Source: Companilactobacillus nuruki (lineage in GTDB: Bacteria > Bacillota > Bacilli > Lactobacillales > Lactobacillaceae). From it: a DNA stretch of 64,000 bases. A program made the translations under genes and the position numbers. The notes under the pieces are model-generated. The model had not been told where the DNA came from and did no database searches. It saw nothing but the letters and a program-made list of their open reading frames with translations. Shown piece by piece: positions 18,012 through 30,077 of this stretch. The stretch's first letter is position 1. Each line of letters starts with the position of its first letter. The stretch is taken from contig NZ_NIPR01000006.1 of the NCBI RefSeq assembly GCF_002872255.1, positions 1 to 64,000 on the forward strand. Direction: 5' to 3'.

Positions 18012-19353
18012 CAATAAGAGCAGCTTATTAGTTGGTCCTGACGACAAGATTGGTATGGGTGAAGCTGGGTTTTTAGGCTTACAACATGTTTTAGCAATGG
18101 ATATCTACGTACCCCCTATTATCTTAGCTAGTATGATGGCTATGGGACTTGGAGATCAAATGGGGCTTCTTCAATCAACCTTCTTAGCAGCCGGTATCGG
18201 AACCATTTTACAAACCTTTGTTTTTATGAAAATGCCTGTTTCTCAGGGTCCTTCATTTGTTCCCCTCGGTGCAGCAGCCGGTGTTGTATTAGCATCTGGT
18301 GGATTAAAAGGTAATGGTATGGGAACCTTAATCGGAGCCCTACTGGTTGGTTCAATTATTTTAATCATCTTGGGAGCCACTGGTATCTTCCAAAAAATTA
18401 TTAACCGTTTAGTTCCTGCTTTAGTTGGTGGAACAATCATTACATGCGTTGGATTATCCCTAATTCCAACTGCTCTTAATAGTAATATTTTCAATGCTCC
18501 TGGAAAAATTGATAATAATATTATTTTGGCCTCTGTTACTGCTTTAACTTTATTAGTTTCAGTTGGTATTAGTTTAAAGTTTCCTAAAGTACGTCGCTTT
18601 TTCAGAACTAGTTCTATCATTCTAGCTCTTGGTGTAGGAACTATTGTTTCAACAATGATGGGGATGTTCAATTGGAAAGAGGTTTCTGAAGCCGCTTGGT
18701 TCGGATTCCCTCAAAGAACTATTCTTCACTGGGGCATTAACTTCAGCCCTTCAGCTATCATTACATTTATTATTATCTACGCTGTAATCACAACTGAAAC
18801 TACTGGTACTTGGTTCGCCATGGGTGCTGTAACTAATCACGAGATTACAGATAAACAATGGAATCGTGGTATTATCGGTGAGGGTTTAAGTTGTATGATA
18901 GCGGCCTTGCTGGGAACTACTCCTGTTACTGGATATTCAACTAACGCCGGTGTTATTTCAATCACTGGTGTTGCAAGTAAACGTGTTTTTCTATTCGCTG
19001 GTATTTGGTTCTCAATCCTTGGATTCTTCAGTAAATTATCAGCTTTCTTAGCCGCAATTCCCGCTCCTGTCATCGGTGGTGTCTTCGCAATTATCACAGT
19101 GACAATCATGCTTAACGGTTTAAATGTTATTCGTGGACTTGAAACAACTGATCGTGATCTCTATATCATTGGTATTCCAATTGTTTTGACACTTGCTTTG
19201 GTGCTCCTACCTGCCGGAGTAACTAAAAATGCTCCCCAAATTCTTCAGTATCTACTAGGTTCTCCAATTGCTGTTGCCGCAATCGCTGCAATCATTCTTA
19301 ATCTAGTAATGCCCAAAACAAAGGCAGATACTCACAAAGTGAAAACAGTTTAA
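18001..19353 (+). CDS. NCS2-family purine permease (uracil/xanthine type)
   Basis: 450-residue membrane protein with about 12-14 hydrophobic segments. NCS2 hallmarks: GLQHVLAMDIYVPPII near the N-terminus, SQGPSFVPLGAA in TM3, and the ETTGTWFAMGAV and GTTPVTGYSTNAGVISITGVASK segments in the substrate region. The start at 18001 is preferred because AGGAGA is 8 nt upstream; ATG 17995 is too close to it. It overlaps guanine deaminase by 11 nt, so it probably imports guanine or xanthine. Not the PbuG/AzgA family. Confidence 0.9.
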   Translation: MENSNKSSLLVGPDDKIGMGEAGFLGLQHVLAMDIYVPPIILASMMAMGLGDQMGLLQSTFLAAGIGTILQTFVFMKMPVSQGPSFVPLGAAAGVVLASGGLKGNGMGTLIGALLVGSIILIILGATGIFQKIINRLVPALVGGTIITCVGLSLIPTALNSNIFNAPGKIDNNIILASVTALTLLVSVGISLKFPKVRRFFRTSSIILALGVGTIVSTMMGMFNWKEVSEAAWFGFPQRTILHWGINFSPSAIITFIIIYAVITTETTGTWFAMGAVTNHEITDKQWNRGIIGEGLSCMIAALLGTTPVTGYSTNAGVISITGVASKRVFLFAGIWFSILGFFSKLSAFLAAIPAPVIGGVFAIITVTIMLNGLNVIRGLETTDRDLYIIGIPIVLTLALVLLPAGVTKNAPQILQYLLGSPIAVAAIAAIILNLVMPKTKADTHKVKTV

Positions 19354-19361
19354 TTATTAAT

Positions 19362-19414
19362 AAAAAAAGTTCGATTTAGTAGCTATTAAAATAGTTACTA
19401 AATCGAACTTTTTC
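19362..19414. terminator. Bidirectional Rho-independent terminator
   Basis: AAAAAGTTCGATTTAGTAgCTATT / AATAGTtACTAAATCGAACTTTTT, a long stem with T runs on both strands. It separates the permease from the convergent GGDEF gene. Confidence 0.9.
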
Positions 19415-19444
19415 ATTATCTAAAAATCATAAACTTAATTAACC

Positions 19445-20572
19445 CTATTCAGCAGTAATCTGCATACGTCCATTTCTTTTAGAATGATATAAGCGATTGT
19501 CAACTCGATTATAAAAATCATTTGGTAAAACATCATCATTTGAAATAGCCGACAAACCAACGGATATTGAGATGTAAATTTTCTTTCCATTAATATCAAT
19601 ACCCAGATGATTAATGGCAGAGAATATTTGATTAACAATAACTTTGGCCGCATTCAAATCATAATCTGGAAACAAGACATTAAATTCCTCTCCACCTGTT
19701 CGGTACAATTTAATTTTAGGATCATTCTCATTAATTATCGTTTGAACAACATCTACGGTATGTTTAAGAATTTTATCCCCTGCCAAATGACCATATGTAT
19801 CATTAACTTCTTTAAAATGATCAATATCAAACATCATCATTGAAAGATTTAAATTATTATCACGATAAGTATCAAATAAATGCTTAATCTCTGATGTATA
19901 TGCAGCAAAGTTTTGAGCCTTAGTCAAAGCATCATGATTAGCAAATTCTAAGAGCCTCAATTTCAATTCATTTTCCCGTAAAATCATCGTTACATAACTA
20001 TAGAGTAACGTTTCAAATACAATAAAGTAAGACCATTCTTGCCAATAAACCATCCACGATAACGAAAATTTAATCTTCATAAACAACCAAAGGAACAAAG
20101 CAAAAATGGCTCCTAAAAACACATAATAAATAAATAGTCGATTATTCTTTTGATGTCTTCGATAGTAATTCATTGTTTGATAGAAAAACATCAATGTTAT
20201 TCCATGACACTATGACTCCCAATAGCCAATAGAACCATTAAAAATCATATAGGCTATTACTATAGGAATAAAATAATAATATTTTACACGAATATTCAAA
20301 AAATATGCACAAAAAATCAAAGCTATCAATTGAAAGTTCACGAATTGCCAAGAAATCGGAGTTCCGGTTAAAGTGGCCTGCATACTAATGATAAAAACCA
20401 TCATATAAATTACGCCAAACCAGGAATTCAAAAGATCATCATCAATTTCAATTTTTTTAGTATGTAAAAATGTTTTCAATCCATCATACACAACCTGATA
20501 AAGTGTAAATACACCTAAAAGAAAGAAAATACTAGTAATAAACGGCGATACACGCCATACACTCCATGTCAA
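19445..20572 (-). pseudogene. Membrane GGDEF diguanylate cyclase interrupted by an in-frame amber codon
   Basis: One reading frame of 375 codons with a single TAG at 20210-20212 (codon 121). N-terminal part (TTG start at 20572 behind AGGAGGT): about four membrane segments. C-terminal part: remaining membrane segments and a GGDEF domain with FDIDHFKEVNDTYGH and the active-site RTGGEEF. The tandem copy at 20659-21325 has Trp (TGG) at the matching position (YWQSWLHA versus YWES-stop-CHG), so a TGG-to-TAG change is the simplest cause. The downstream part has in-frame TTG and ATG codons (20194, 20191) and a weak GGAA, so a shortened 249-residue protein with an intact GGDEF domain may still be made. 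An intact enzyme would make c-di-GMP from GTP. Confidence 0.88.
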
Positions 20573-20658
20573 TAACTACAGACCTCCTGCTGAAAATATA
20601 TTTAAAAACAGCAATACTATTGTTTTTAAAATTCAATGTAAAAAATTCAAAAAATATA

Positions 20659-21325
20659 TTATTTAGCCGTTATCTGTATGCGACCATTTTCTTTTGAATG
20701 GTAAAGATTTCTATCAACACGATTATAAAAATCGTCTGGTTCTAGGTCTCTTTTAGATACAGTTGAAACTCCTATTGACACACTAATATTAATACTATTT
20801 TCGCCAACATCAATATTTAAATTATTTAAAGATGCAAATATTTCTTTGACCATAGGTTCAGTTGTCGACAATCATATAATTAATAAATTGATGTCTCTTA
20901 CTTCTCATCGTTCGAATATAATTAAAGGGCCAATACGTAAAGATGATACTAGCCGCATGTAACCAAGATTGCCAATAAGTGATTGATACATTAAAAATCA
21001 TATAGATCAAAACAATAGGAATAAAAAAGTAATACGGGATATGAATATTAAGAAAATAAGCACAAAATATTAACGCTATAACGATAAAGTTCATAAATTC
21101 CCAAGAAATAAATTTTCCTACAATTGTCGATTGCATTCCAAAAATAAAAATCAACATATAAAGCACGCCGAGCCAAGAATTCAATGCATTTTCATTAAGT
21201 TGAATTTTGTTAGTATCTAAAATTGATTTAATCCAGTCAAACAAGACTTGATAGAGGGTGAAAACACCTAAGACAAAAAATACACTTGTAATAATTGGCG
21301 TTATTCGCCAAACCTACCATGTCAA
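20659..21325 (-). pseudogene. Second GGDEF gene remnant (early amber codon plus internal deletion)
   Basis: Tandem paralogue of the gene at 19445-20572. From a TTG at 21323-21325 the frame reads M-T-W-stop-V-W-R, with TAG at 21314-21316 where the other copy has Ser. The frame then continues through the membrane part to 20858. About 150 codons that should carry the rest of the membrane region and most of GGDEF, including the GGEEF motif, are missing. The C-terminal piece (20659-20871, ISVSIGVSTVS..., NRVDRNLYHSKENGR) is in another frame. It cannot encode an active cyclase. Confidence 0.88.
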
Positions 21326-21457
21326 AGTGACTATGCCTCCATCTTATCAATTAAAATTCATTATAAAAGAATTTATTTTACATTATTTAATTTTAGACGT
21401 TTATTTAAATAAATGTCAACTTCCTATATTTTTATTTAAAATACTTTGTATAATTTC

Positions 21458-22621
21458 TTAGAAATAATCAATCAACTGCGGTTTATCATATACAAAAATA
21501 TCATTTAATTTATTGACTTTATCAAAATCACCTTCAATATATCCACTTTCGAATAGAGAATTTAAATTGCGATAACCAAACATTGCCTTAGTTAAGGTTT
21601 GAATAGTTAATGTAAAATCCGCCTTAAAATCATCCGTAATTTGTAAGTCCACTACCCCATTGTTAATTCTTAAAGACCAAATATGATCATTATATTCAAG
21701 TGTATCTTCAACTTTAAAACATATTCTTTTCATATTATCTTTTTGAATGGGATACCTTTCAATAAAGTCTTTTAAATTGACTATCCTAGCCATCATATAA
21801 GGAACTACCTTTAATGAAGCGATTCTTGGATTTTCAAATAGGTCTGCTTTAAAATCAGGGTCAGGTGACTCATAAACAAACTTTTGAAAAATTGATTGAT
21901 GTTTAGTAATAAACTTTGAAAGAATTTGACGACTTAATATATTTGTATTAACCCATTCTTGAATAAAGAAAGTCTCTCCCTGATGATAATAAATTAAATA
22001 ACCTATTAATTCATTACCATCATCATATGCTAAAGCAATTTTATAGTCCTGATGTTTATCCAACATGTGATCCCACCACCATTGGGCACGGTTTAAACCT
22101 CCCATATGTGGCTGTTTAGAATATAAAACTTTAACACTATCAGGAGTGTCTCTAATATTCAAACGTTCTACATATCCATGTGAACTACTCTTTACCTTAG
22201 GAAGATTATCATTATTGATAGTTATCTGAGTGTGGTCAAATACCTGTTCATAACCAAATTGACGATAATAACCAAACGAAAATGGTGCTAAATATGACAA
22301 TGTAACTTGATTCTGATACATGTCTTCTAATGCATTATTCATCAATGTACTAGCACCGCCTTGCCCTCCAAACTCTGGAGCGCTCATTACATCGCCAATA
22401 CCATTCATTTTAAAATTGACACCATGAAATTCAACATCAAACGGAATACTGAATAAACCACTACCTAATTTCGAGCCATTCATAATCCCATATGATAAAG
22501 AATGGTCATATCTTTCTTTAAAAACGTTTTTTCGATGTTCAGAATCTTGCCGATTAAACGAATACAGGTACAAATCATAAAACTTTTCAAATTTATCTTC
22601 GGTTAATAAATATCTATTCAT
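21458..22621 (-). CDS. GNAT N-acetyltransferase, Eis-like
   Basis: 387 residues, the length of the Eis group: two GNAT folds plus a C-terminal SCP2-like domain (about 285-387). The acetyl-CoA loop is seen in SAPEFGGQGGASTLM (about 80-94). YYRQFGYE is the typical next segment. Bacterial Eis-like enzymes acetylate amines, including aminoglycosides and polyamines; the natural substrate here is unknown. It lies 54 nt after the MupG-like gene with a terminator between them, so it may be transcribed by readthrough or separately. Confidence 0.85.
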   Translation of the reverse strand: MNRYLLTEDKFEKFYDLYLYSFNRQDSEHRKNVFKERYDHSLSYGIMNGSKLGSGLFSIPFDVEFHGVNFKMNGIGDVMSAPEFGGQGGASTLMNNALEDMYQNQVTLSYLAPFSFGYYRQFGYEQVFDHTQITINNDNLPKVKSSSHGYVERLNIRDTPDSVKVLYSKQPHMGGLNRAQWWWDHMLDKHQDYKIALAYDDGNELIGYLIYYHQGETFFIQEWVNTNILSRQILSKFITKHQSIFQKFVYESPDPDFKADLFENPRIASLKVVPYMMARIVNLKDFIERYPIQKDNMKRICFKVEDTLEYNDHIWSLRINNGVVDLQITDDFKADFTLTIQTLTKAMFGYRNLNSLFESGYIEGDFDKVNKLNDIFVYDKPQLIDYF

Positions 22622-22632
22622 GCCTATCTCCC

Positions 22633-22666
22633 TATAAAAAAATACTATTCAATTGAGAATAGTATT
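22633..22666 (-). terminator. Rho-independent terminator of the EIIC-MupG unit
   Basis: AATACTATT / AATAGTATT stem followed on the minus strand by TTTTTTAT, 10 nt past the stop at 22676. Confidence 0.8.
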
Positions 22667-22675
22667 TCTTTTATT

Positions 22676-23761
22676 TTATTCTGCTAATTTAAAGCTACTC
22701 CAAGGCTCAATGTAATTCAATAAGAAAGCCTCATTAGAATTTAAGTGTCCTATTACATTACGACGACCATCATTCTTAATATCTCGAAGTGCAATCTGAG
22801 TTTCACCTTTATATTGGCCGTAATTCTCATTAACAATAATTATATCGCCACGTTTGATATCTTGTGTATCATGGGCGGGAAAGTCCCCATTGCGATAATG
22901 AACTCTTGTCATGGTACTACGTAACAAGTAATCAGACGCATCTCCGCGGTATACATGGGTAGACTTCAAAATAACTTCTTTTTCGAGATCAGTTACATTC
23001 GAAGAAAAATCTACCTTCAAAACTGGATATGATGAATAAAAAGCATCTGCAGCCTCTTTTAATTCTTCATCTGAAGCATAAGTGTTACCAATAATCACAT
23101 CATCAATTACACCACTTAATAGTAAATGCTTAACTTGTGTATCAATTGGTAAATCACGATCATCTTCAAGTGTTGGTAAACCGTCTTGAACGGGCCATGG
23201 ACCAAATTTGGCACTATGCGAACTAACAAAAGCGGCAGAGTGAATGTTTCTTTCTTTAAAGAAATTTGACCATTTAGTAAAGAATTCTTCACCTAATCCA
23301 GTATATCTTTGAGGATAAAAATTATGACACCCGAGAAGATTGTTTGTATCAGGATGATATGAAATAATATTGTCCAAATAATGTGTACCTGAACTCATAT
23401 TTATTTCAATTTTCAACCCATACGGATTGCGAGTCATTTTAGCCTCTTCCATACCTGAAAAGCCTTCATCTAATCTAATTCCAGCTGCTCCCAAATCATG
23501 GAAAAATGACAAATCATCATAACTAATACCCAATGCTTTAAACAGTCTTGGATTCATATCAACAATCGTAACAAAACCTAACTTATTTCCATAAGAAATT
23601 GTTTCTTTAAAACGATTGATAGTTTTATCCTTATCATCACCTAGTTCAAGTAATGAAGCAAATATTCGTGAATAACCAAGTTTGCTTGCCGTATCAAGAT
23701 ACTTCTTATCTTCTTCTATTGTTGAATGTTCTGGATATAATGATAATCCAAGTCTTCTCAA
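22676..23761 (-). CDS. MupG-family (DUF871, GH170) phospho-glycosidase
   Basis: 361 residues. N-terminal TIM-barrel (about 1-235) with LGLSLYPEHS, VDMNPRLFKALG and the GIRLDEGF motif. A C-terminal cyclophilin-like domain (about 245-361) contains RVHYRNGDFPAHDT. The founding member, S. aureus MupG, is a 6-phospho-N-acetylmuramidase that cleaves MurNAc-6-phosphate-GlcNAc imported by the PTS. TTG start at 23761 behind GGAGGT. It follows a PTS EIIC gene by 26 nt, with an RpiR regulator upstream, as in cell-wall-sugar salvage loci. No murQ etherase is in the window, so a different phospho-disaccharide remains possible. Confidence 0.85.
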   Translation of the reverse strand: MRRLGLSLYPEHSTIEEDKKYLDTASKLGYSRIFASLLELGDDKDKTINRFKETISYGNKLGFVTIVDMNPRLFKALGISYDDLSFFHDLGAAGIRLDEGFSGMEEAKMTRNPYGLKIEINMSSGTHYLDNIISYHPDTNNLLGCHNFYPQRYTGLGEEFFTKWSNFFKERNIHSAAFVSSHSAKFGPWPVQDGLPTLEDDRDLPIDTQVKHLLLSGVIDDVIIGNTYASDEELKEAADAFYSSYPVLKVDFSSNVTDLEKEVILKSTHVYRGDASDYLLRSTMTRVHYRNGDFPAHDTQDIKRGDIIIVNENYGQYKGETQIALRDIKNDGRRNVIGHLNSNEAFLLNYIEPWSSFKLAE

Positions 23762-23787
23762 AACATGACCTCCGAAATTATTTAATC

Positions 23788-25092
23788 TTATTTAGCAGCC
23801 TCTTTTGCTTGTCCAAGTTCTTCAGCTAACTTATCTCTATCCATTGACTTGAAGAAGTAGAAGTAAATTAATGTATCAAGTACAATATTGATAATTTGCA
23901 TTACAGAACCTGAAATATGACCAGTTGCAATAAATCCTGATAGGATTGGTGGAGTTGTCCATGGAATATAAACACCCATTGGTCTTGCAACTAAATTAGT
24001 AGCCATAGCAATATATGTAGTTGTTACGTTAACAAGTGGAGTTAGAATAAATGGAACAGCCATTTTGTAGTTCATAACAATTGGTAAACCAAAGACGATA
24101 GGTTCATTGATGTTGAACAAGGCAGGACCAGCAACAAGTTTACCTAATGTCTTAAGTTCCTTACTCTTAGCGGCAAAAGCTAATAACATAGCCAAACCAA
24201 TTGTGGCACCAGAACCACCCATGTGAACAAAGTTATCAAAGAATGATGTTGTAACAATGTTTGGTAAAGCTTTACCAGCAGTAAATGCTGCGTGGTTTTG
24301 GTTCAAAGCTGTTAACCAGATTGGCATCATAACACCTGAAACAACGTTAGCACCGTGAATACCGAATAACCATAGGAATGAAACAAGGAATTCAGCAACC
24401 AAAGCACCTGGCAATGTGTTACTCAAATGACCTAGTGGATCAGCCAAGAAGAAGGAAATAATATTTGGAATACTTTGCATTGGTGTTGCTTCAACACCCA
24501 AACGAATTACCCAAACAAGTAGTAAAATCAAAAGACCTGGGAATAATGCAGCAAATGAGTTACTTACTGCAGGTGGAACTGTATCAGGCATCTTAATTGT
24601 CCAGTTCTTATGAACCATCCAAACATAAAGATCGGTAATAAATAGACCGACAATAATAGCTGTAAATAAACCAGCTGAATCAAATTGTGTCAATGGAATC
24701 CACAATGCGCCAGCTTTATCTGTCTTCAATGGAATCGTTAGGACAAAAGCACCTAATGAAACAATTGCAGCAGAGATAGGATCAACCTTATAACTCTTAG
24801 CTAAGTTAAAGGAAATACCAATAACAGCAATCAAACCCATGATATGGAATGAAGCGTTAGTTGGATATTGTAATACTGTTGCCCAATTTTTGCCGAAGAT
24901 ACTAGCCATAAAATCTAGATAGGCTTGAATTGGAAATTGTGCGATGATCATGAAGATTGAACCAATAATAATCATTGGAACGGCTAATGTCATACCATCA
25001 CGCAATGCAATCAAATGACGAGAAGAAGCAAGCTTGCCAGCGATAGGAATAAGTTTATCCTGGACAAAGCTGCCAGATTTCTTTTCAGCCAT
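23788..25092 (-). CDS. PTS EIIC, lactose/cellobiose family (CelB-like)
   Basis: 434-residue membrane permease without EIIB or EIIA domains. Family motif NINEPIVFGLPIVMN is present (about residues 325-340), together with LRDGMTLAVPMIIIGSIF and PWTTPPILSG. I chose the ATG at 25092 (GAGGGGG upstream), not the longer frame to 25125. Stand-alone EIIB and EIIA partners are encoded 4-5 kb away (29511-29819 and 29080-29415), so this EIIC probably works with them. Co-transcribed with the MupG-family gene, which suggests that the imported sugar is that enzyme's substrate. Confidence 0.9.
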   Translation of the reverse strand: MAEKKSGSFVQDKLIPIAGKLASSRHLIALRDGMTLAVPMIIIGSIFMIIAQFPIQAYLDFMASIFGKNWATVLQYPTNASFHIMGLIAVIGISFNLAKSYKVDPISAAIVSLGAFVLTIPLKTDKAGALWIPLTQFDSAGLFTAIIVGLFITDLYVWMVHKNWTIKMPDTVPPAVSNSFAALFPGLLILLLVWVIRLGVEATPMQSIPNIISFFLADPLGHLSNTLPGALVAEFLVSFLWLFGIHGANVVSGVMMPIWLTALNQNHAAFTAGKALPNIVTTSFFDNFVHMGGSGATIGLAMLLAFAAKSKELKTLGKLVAGPALFNINEPIVFGLPIVMNYKMAVPFILTPLVNVTTTYIAMATNLVARPMGVYIPWTTPPILSGFIATGHISGSVMQIINIVLDTLIYFYFFKSMDRDKLAEELGQAKEAAK

Positions 25093-25133
25093 ATGCAAAA
25101 CCCCCTCAATAAAATTTGTTACCAAGCAGAAAC

Positions 25134-25163
25134 ACTTGTTATCCGCTTACAAGAACTATTGTA
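25134..25163 (-). promoter_or_regulatory. Possible EIIC promoter and regulator site
   Basis: A -10-like TACAAT (25158-25163) lies next to an imperfect inverted repeat, CTTGTTATCCGCTTACAAG (25135-25153). The core ACTTGTTA also occurs upstream of the RpiR gene (near 26063-26075). A candidate RpiR operator; no good -35 is visible. Confidence 0.35.
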
Positions 25164-25220
25164 ACCCTTTTCATTAGGATATGTAGGTTTTCCTTAATAA
25201 AATAATAAGTTATCAAATAA

Positions 25221-25248
25221 AAAACATGTTACTAATCCGTAACATGTT
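25221..25248 (-). terminator. Rho-independent terminator of the RpiR gene
   Basis: AACATGTTAC / GTAACATGTT perfect stem followed by TTTTATTTG on the minus strand. Its first arm lies within the last codons of the regulator gene. Confidence 0.85.
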
Positions 25249-26005
25249 CCGTGAATCTATTATCTATTTGGTCTACCATCTTATGATAGGCACAATTGGC
25301 AACTTGTTCTAACGTATATACTATAGGAACCTGAGTTGTGACATTGATATGTCCCTTACGATTTTGCGGTGTATCATAAGAAATCGAAAAATCAGTTATC
25401 TGATTCAAGACTGAATATGAATTAGCCGTCAATGCAATTGTCTCTGCGCCATTCTTTTTATAGTATCTTGCTTGTTCCAATACCTGATCCGTCTCTCCTG
25501 AAACAGAAACCAATATTAACAGCGTTTTTGAAAAATCTCGATCTGAGAATGGTTCTGGTTGAAATGGATCTATTATGGGCAGAGAATAAATTCCATAACT
25601 AGAAAGAATACTAGCACCGTATTGGGCGATGCGACCGCTGTTACCGACTCCAAAGAATAATACTAAGTCTGATGCATTAATCATATCCGCTGCCTGATTG
25701 ATTTTATTATCGAAGGGTTCCTCATCAGCAACCAACTGAAAGAAATTCTTTATTGGTTCCATACTAGGATCTTGTTGAGATTTGACTGGTTGCTTCAAAC
25801 TTTGTTTCAGCGCAAATTTAAATTCTGAAAAGCCACTATAATCCATCTTTTTCAAGAATCTTAAAATGGTTGTAGTCGAAACATGAGCGGCATCAGCCAT
25901 TTCTCTGATGGTCATATTCTGAACTTCTTTTGTATGTCCAATAATATACTTATAAACTATTAGTTCTAAACGATTAAGTTCATGTACTTTTTGATATGGA
26001 AACAT
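25232..26005 (-). CDS. RpiR/MurR-family transcriptional regulator
   Basis: 257 residues. N-terminal HTH_6 domain (about 1-75: NMTIREMADAAHVSTTTILRFLKKM) and C-terminal SIS sugar-phosphate-binding domain (about 100-240: FFGVGNSGRIA, VSVSGETDQVLEQARYYK). Family members respond to phosphosugars; MurR senses MurNAc-6-phosphate. It sits between the beta-glucosidase operon and the EIIC-MupG unit and is flanked by terminators, so it is probably its own transcription unit controlling one or both neighbours. Confidence 0.9.
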   Translation of the reverse strand: MFPYQKVHELNRLELIVYKYIIGHTKEVQNMTIREMADAAHVSTTTILRFLKKMDYSGFSEFKFALKQSLKQPVKSQQDPSMEPIKNFFQLVADEEPFDNKINQAADMINASDLVLFFGVGNSGRIAQYGASILSSYGIYSLPIIDPFQPEPFSDRDFSKTLLILVSVSGETDQVLEQARYYKKNGAETIALTANSYSVLNQITDFSISYDTPQNRKGHINVTTQVPIVYTLEQVANCAYHKMVDQIDNRFTEHVTD

Positions 26006-26091
26006 TATCTTACCTCCTTTTACTGGTCTATATCATTTTTAGTAAATATAACTGTAATTATACATGTAACAAGTAACATACTCTATAAAAC

Positions 26092-26137
26092 AAATAAGCT
26101 GAGACAAACTAATATGGTTTTGTCTCAGCTTATTTTA
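26092..26137 (-). terminator. Rho-independent terminator of the beta-glucosidase operon
   Basis: Perfect stem AAATAAGCTGAGACAAA / TTTGTCTCAGCTTATTT, 7 nt past the stop at 26144. T run on both strands. Confidence 0.92.
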
Positions 26138-26143
26138 ATAGAT

Positions 26144-27619
<1,476 letters not shown>

Positions 27620-27628
27620 TTATATGTC

Positions 27629-29415
<1,787 letters not shown>

Positions 29416-29433
29416 TTTAATATTCTCCTCAAT

Positions 29434-29447
29434 TTAAAGCGCTTACT
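29434..29447 (-). promoter_or_regulatory. Weak cre-like sequence before EIIA
   Basis: AGTAAGCGCTTTAA on the minus strand, two mismatches to the cre consensus, between the EIIB stem-loop and the EIIA ribosome site. Confidence 0.35.
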
Positions 29448-29463
29448 TTATTTTTAAATAACT

Positions 29464-29490
29464 AAAGGGGTGCTAATGTGCGCCCCTTTT
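29464..29490 (-). terminator. Intercistronic stem-loop between EIIB and EIIA
   Basis: AAAGGGGCGC / GCACCCCTTT, 10-bp stem with one G-U pair and a 6-nt loop. No clean U-run follows on the minus strand, so it may be a weak terminator or an mRNA-stabilising element rather than a full stop. Confidence 0.6.
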
Positions 29491-29510
29491 GGTCTTCTAT
29501 TTATTAATGA

Positions 29511-29819
29511 TTAACCGATAAGTTTCACGGCTTCACGTAAAACTTTTTCACCATTCATCATTCCATAGTCTTGCATGTTGATTACTTCAACAGGAATACT
29601 TAGCTTATCCTTGAATTGACCCTCTAGATATCTAACTTGAGGTCCAAGCATCAATACATCTGGATGTTTTTCTTCTAGCTTTGCATCTGCATCCGCAGCA
29701 GCGGCAGCAAAGATTTCTGCGTCAATGCCATCACTTTCAGCAGCCTTTTGCATTTTTGATACTAGTAAACTTGTTGACATACCTGCTGCACAACATAACA
29801 TGATTGTTTTTTCGGCCAT
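29511..29819 (-). CDS. PTS EIIB, lactose/cellobiose family
   Basis: 102 residues. P-loop with phosphorylated Cys10 in IMLCCAAGMSTSLLV, as in ChbB/CelA proteins. It passes phosphate from EIIA to the sugar carried by EIIC. First gene of the operon EIIB-EIIA-GH1-GH1, while its EIIC is encoded beyond the RpiR gene. Confidence 0.92.
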   Translation of the reverse strand: MAEKTIMLCCAAGMSTSLLVSKMQKAAESDGIDAEIFAAAAADADAKLEEKHPDVLMLGPQVRYLEGQFKDKLSIPVEVINMQDYGMMNGEKVLREAVKLIG

Positions 29820-29864
29820 AATCGAATACCCCTCTTGGTTTAAAATTGTATATTTGTTTTTTAT

Positions 29865-29932
29865 TTAAAACGTTTACTAAAAACGCTTTCATAGAACAAT
29901 TAGATTGTATAACGTCTTGTAGATTTTATCAA
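29865..29932 (-). promoter_or_regulatory. Promoter and cre sites of the beta-glucoside operon
   Basis: -35 TTGATA (29927-29932), 17-nt spacer, -10 TACAAT (29904-29909). Downstream, TGAAAGCGTTTTTA (29878-29891) has one mismatch to cre, and AGTAAACGTTTTAA (29865-29878) has two. The position just after the start site suggests CcpA road-block repression. Confidence 0.72.
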
Positions 29933-30030
29933 GATGTTTTTGATAAAAAACAAATATTAATCGTGCTTCATCTAAAATTTACTTATAGTTGTTTATTACT
30001 ATGAAACAAATTTCTCAATATACTATAAAT

Positions 30031-30067
30031 AAAAAAAGCTTCCAACTTGTTTTACTAGTTGAAAGCT
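30031..30067 (-). terminator. Rho-independent terminator of the third HAD gene
   Basis: AGCTTTCAACT / AGTTGGAAGCT stem (one mismatch) followed by TTTTTTTATT on the minus strand. Confidence 0.8.
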
Positions 30068-30077
30068 GAGTAATTTA

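Noticed and set aside
18243-19109. Minus-strand open frames inside the purine permease gene
   Set aside because: Antisense shadows of a membrane-protein gene with no ribosome sites.
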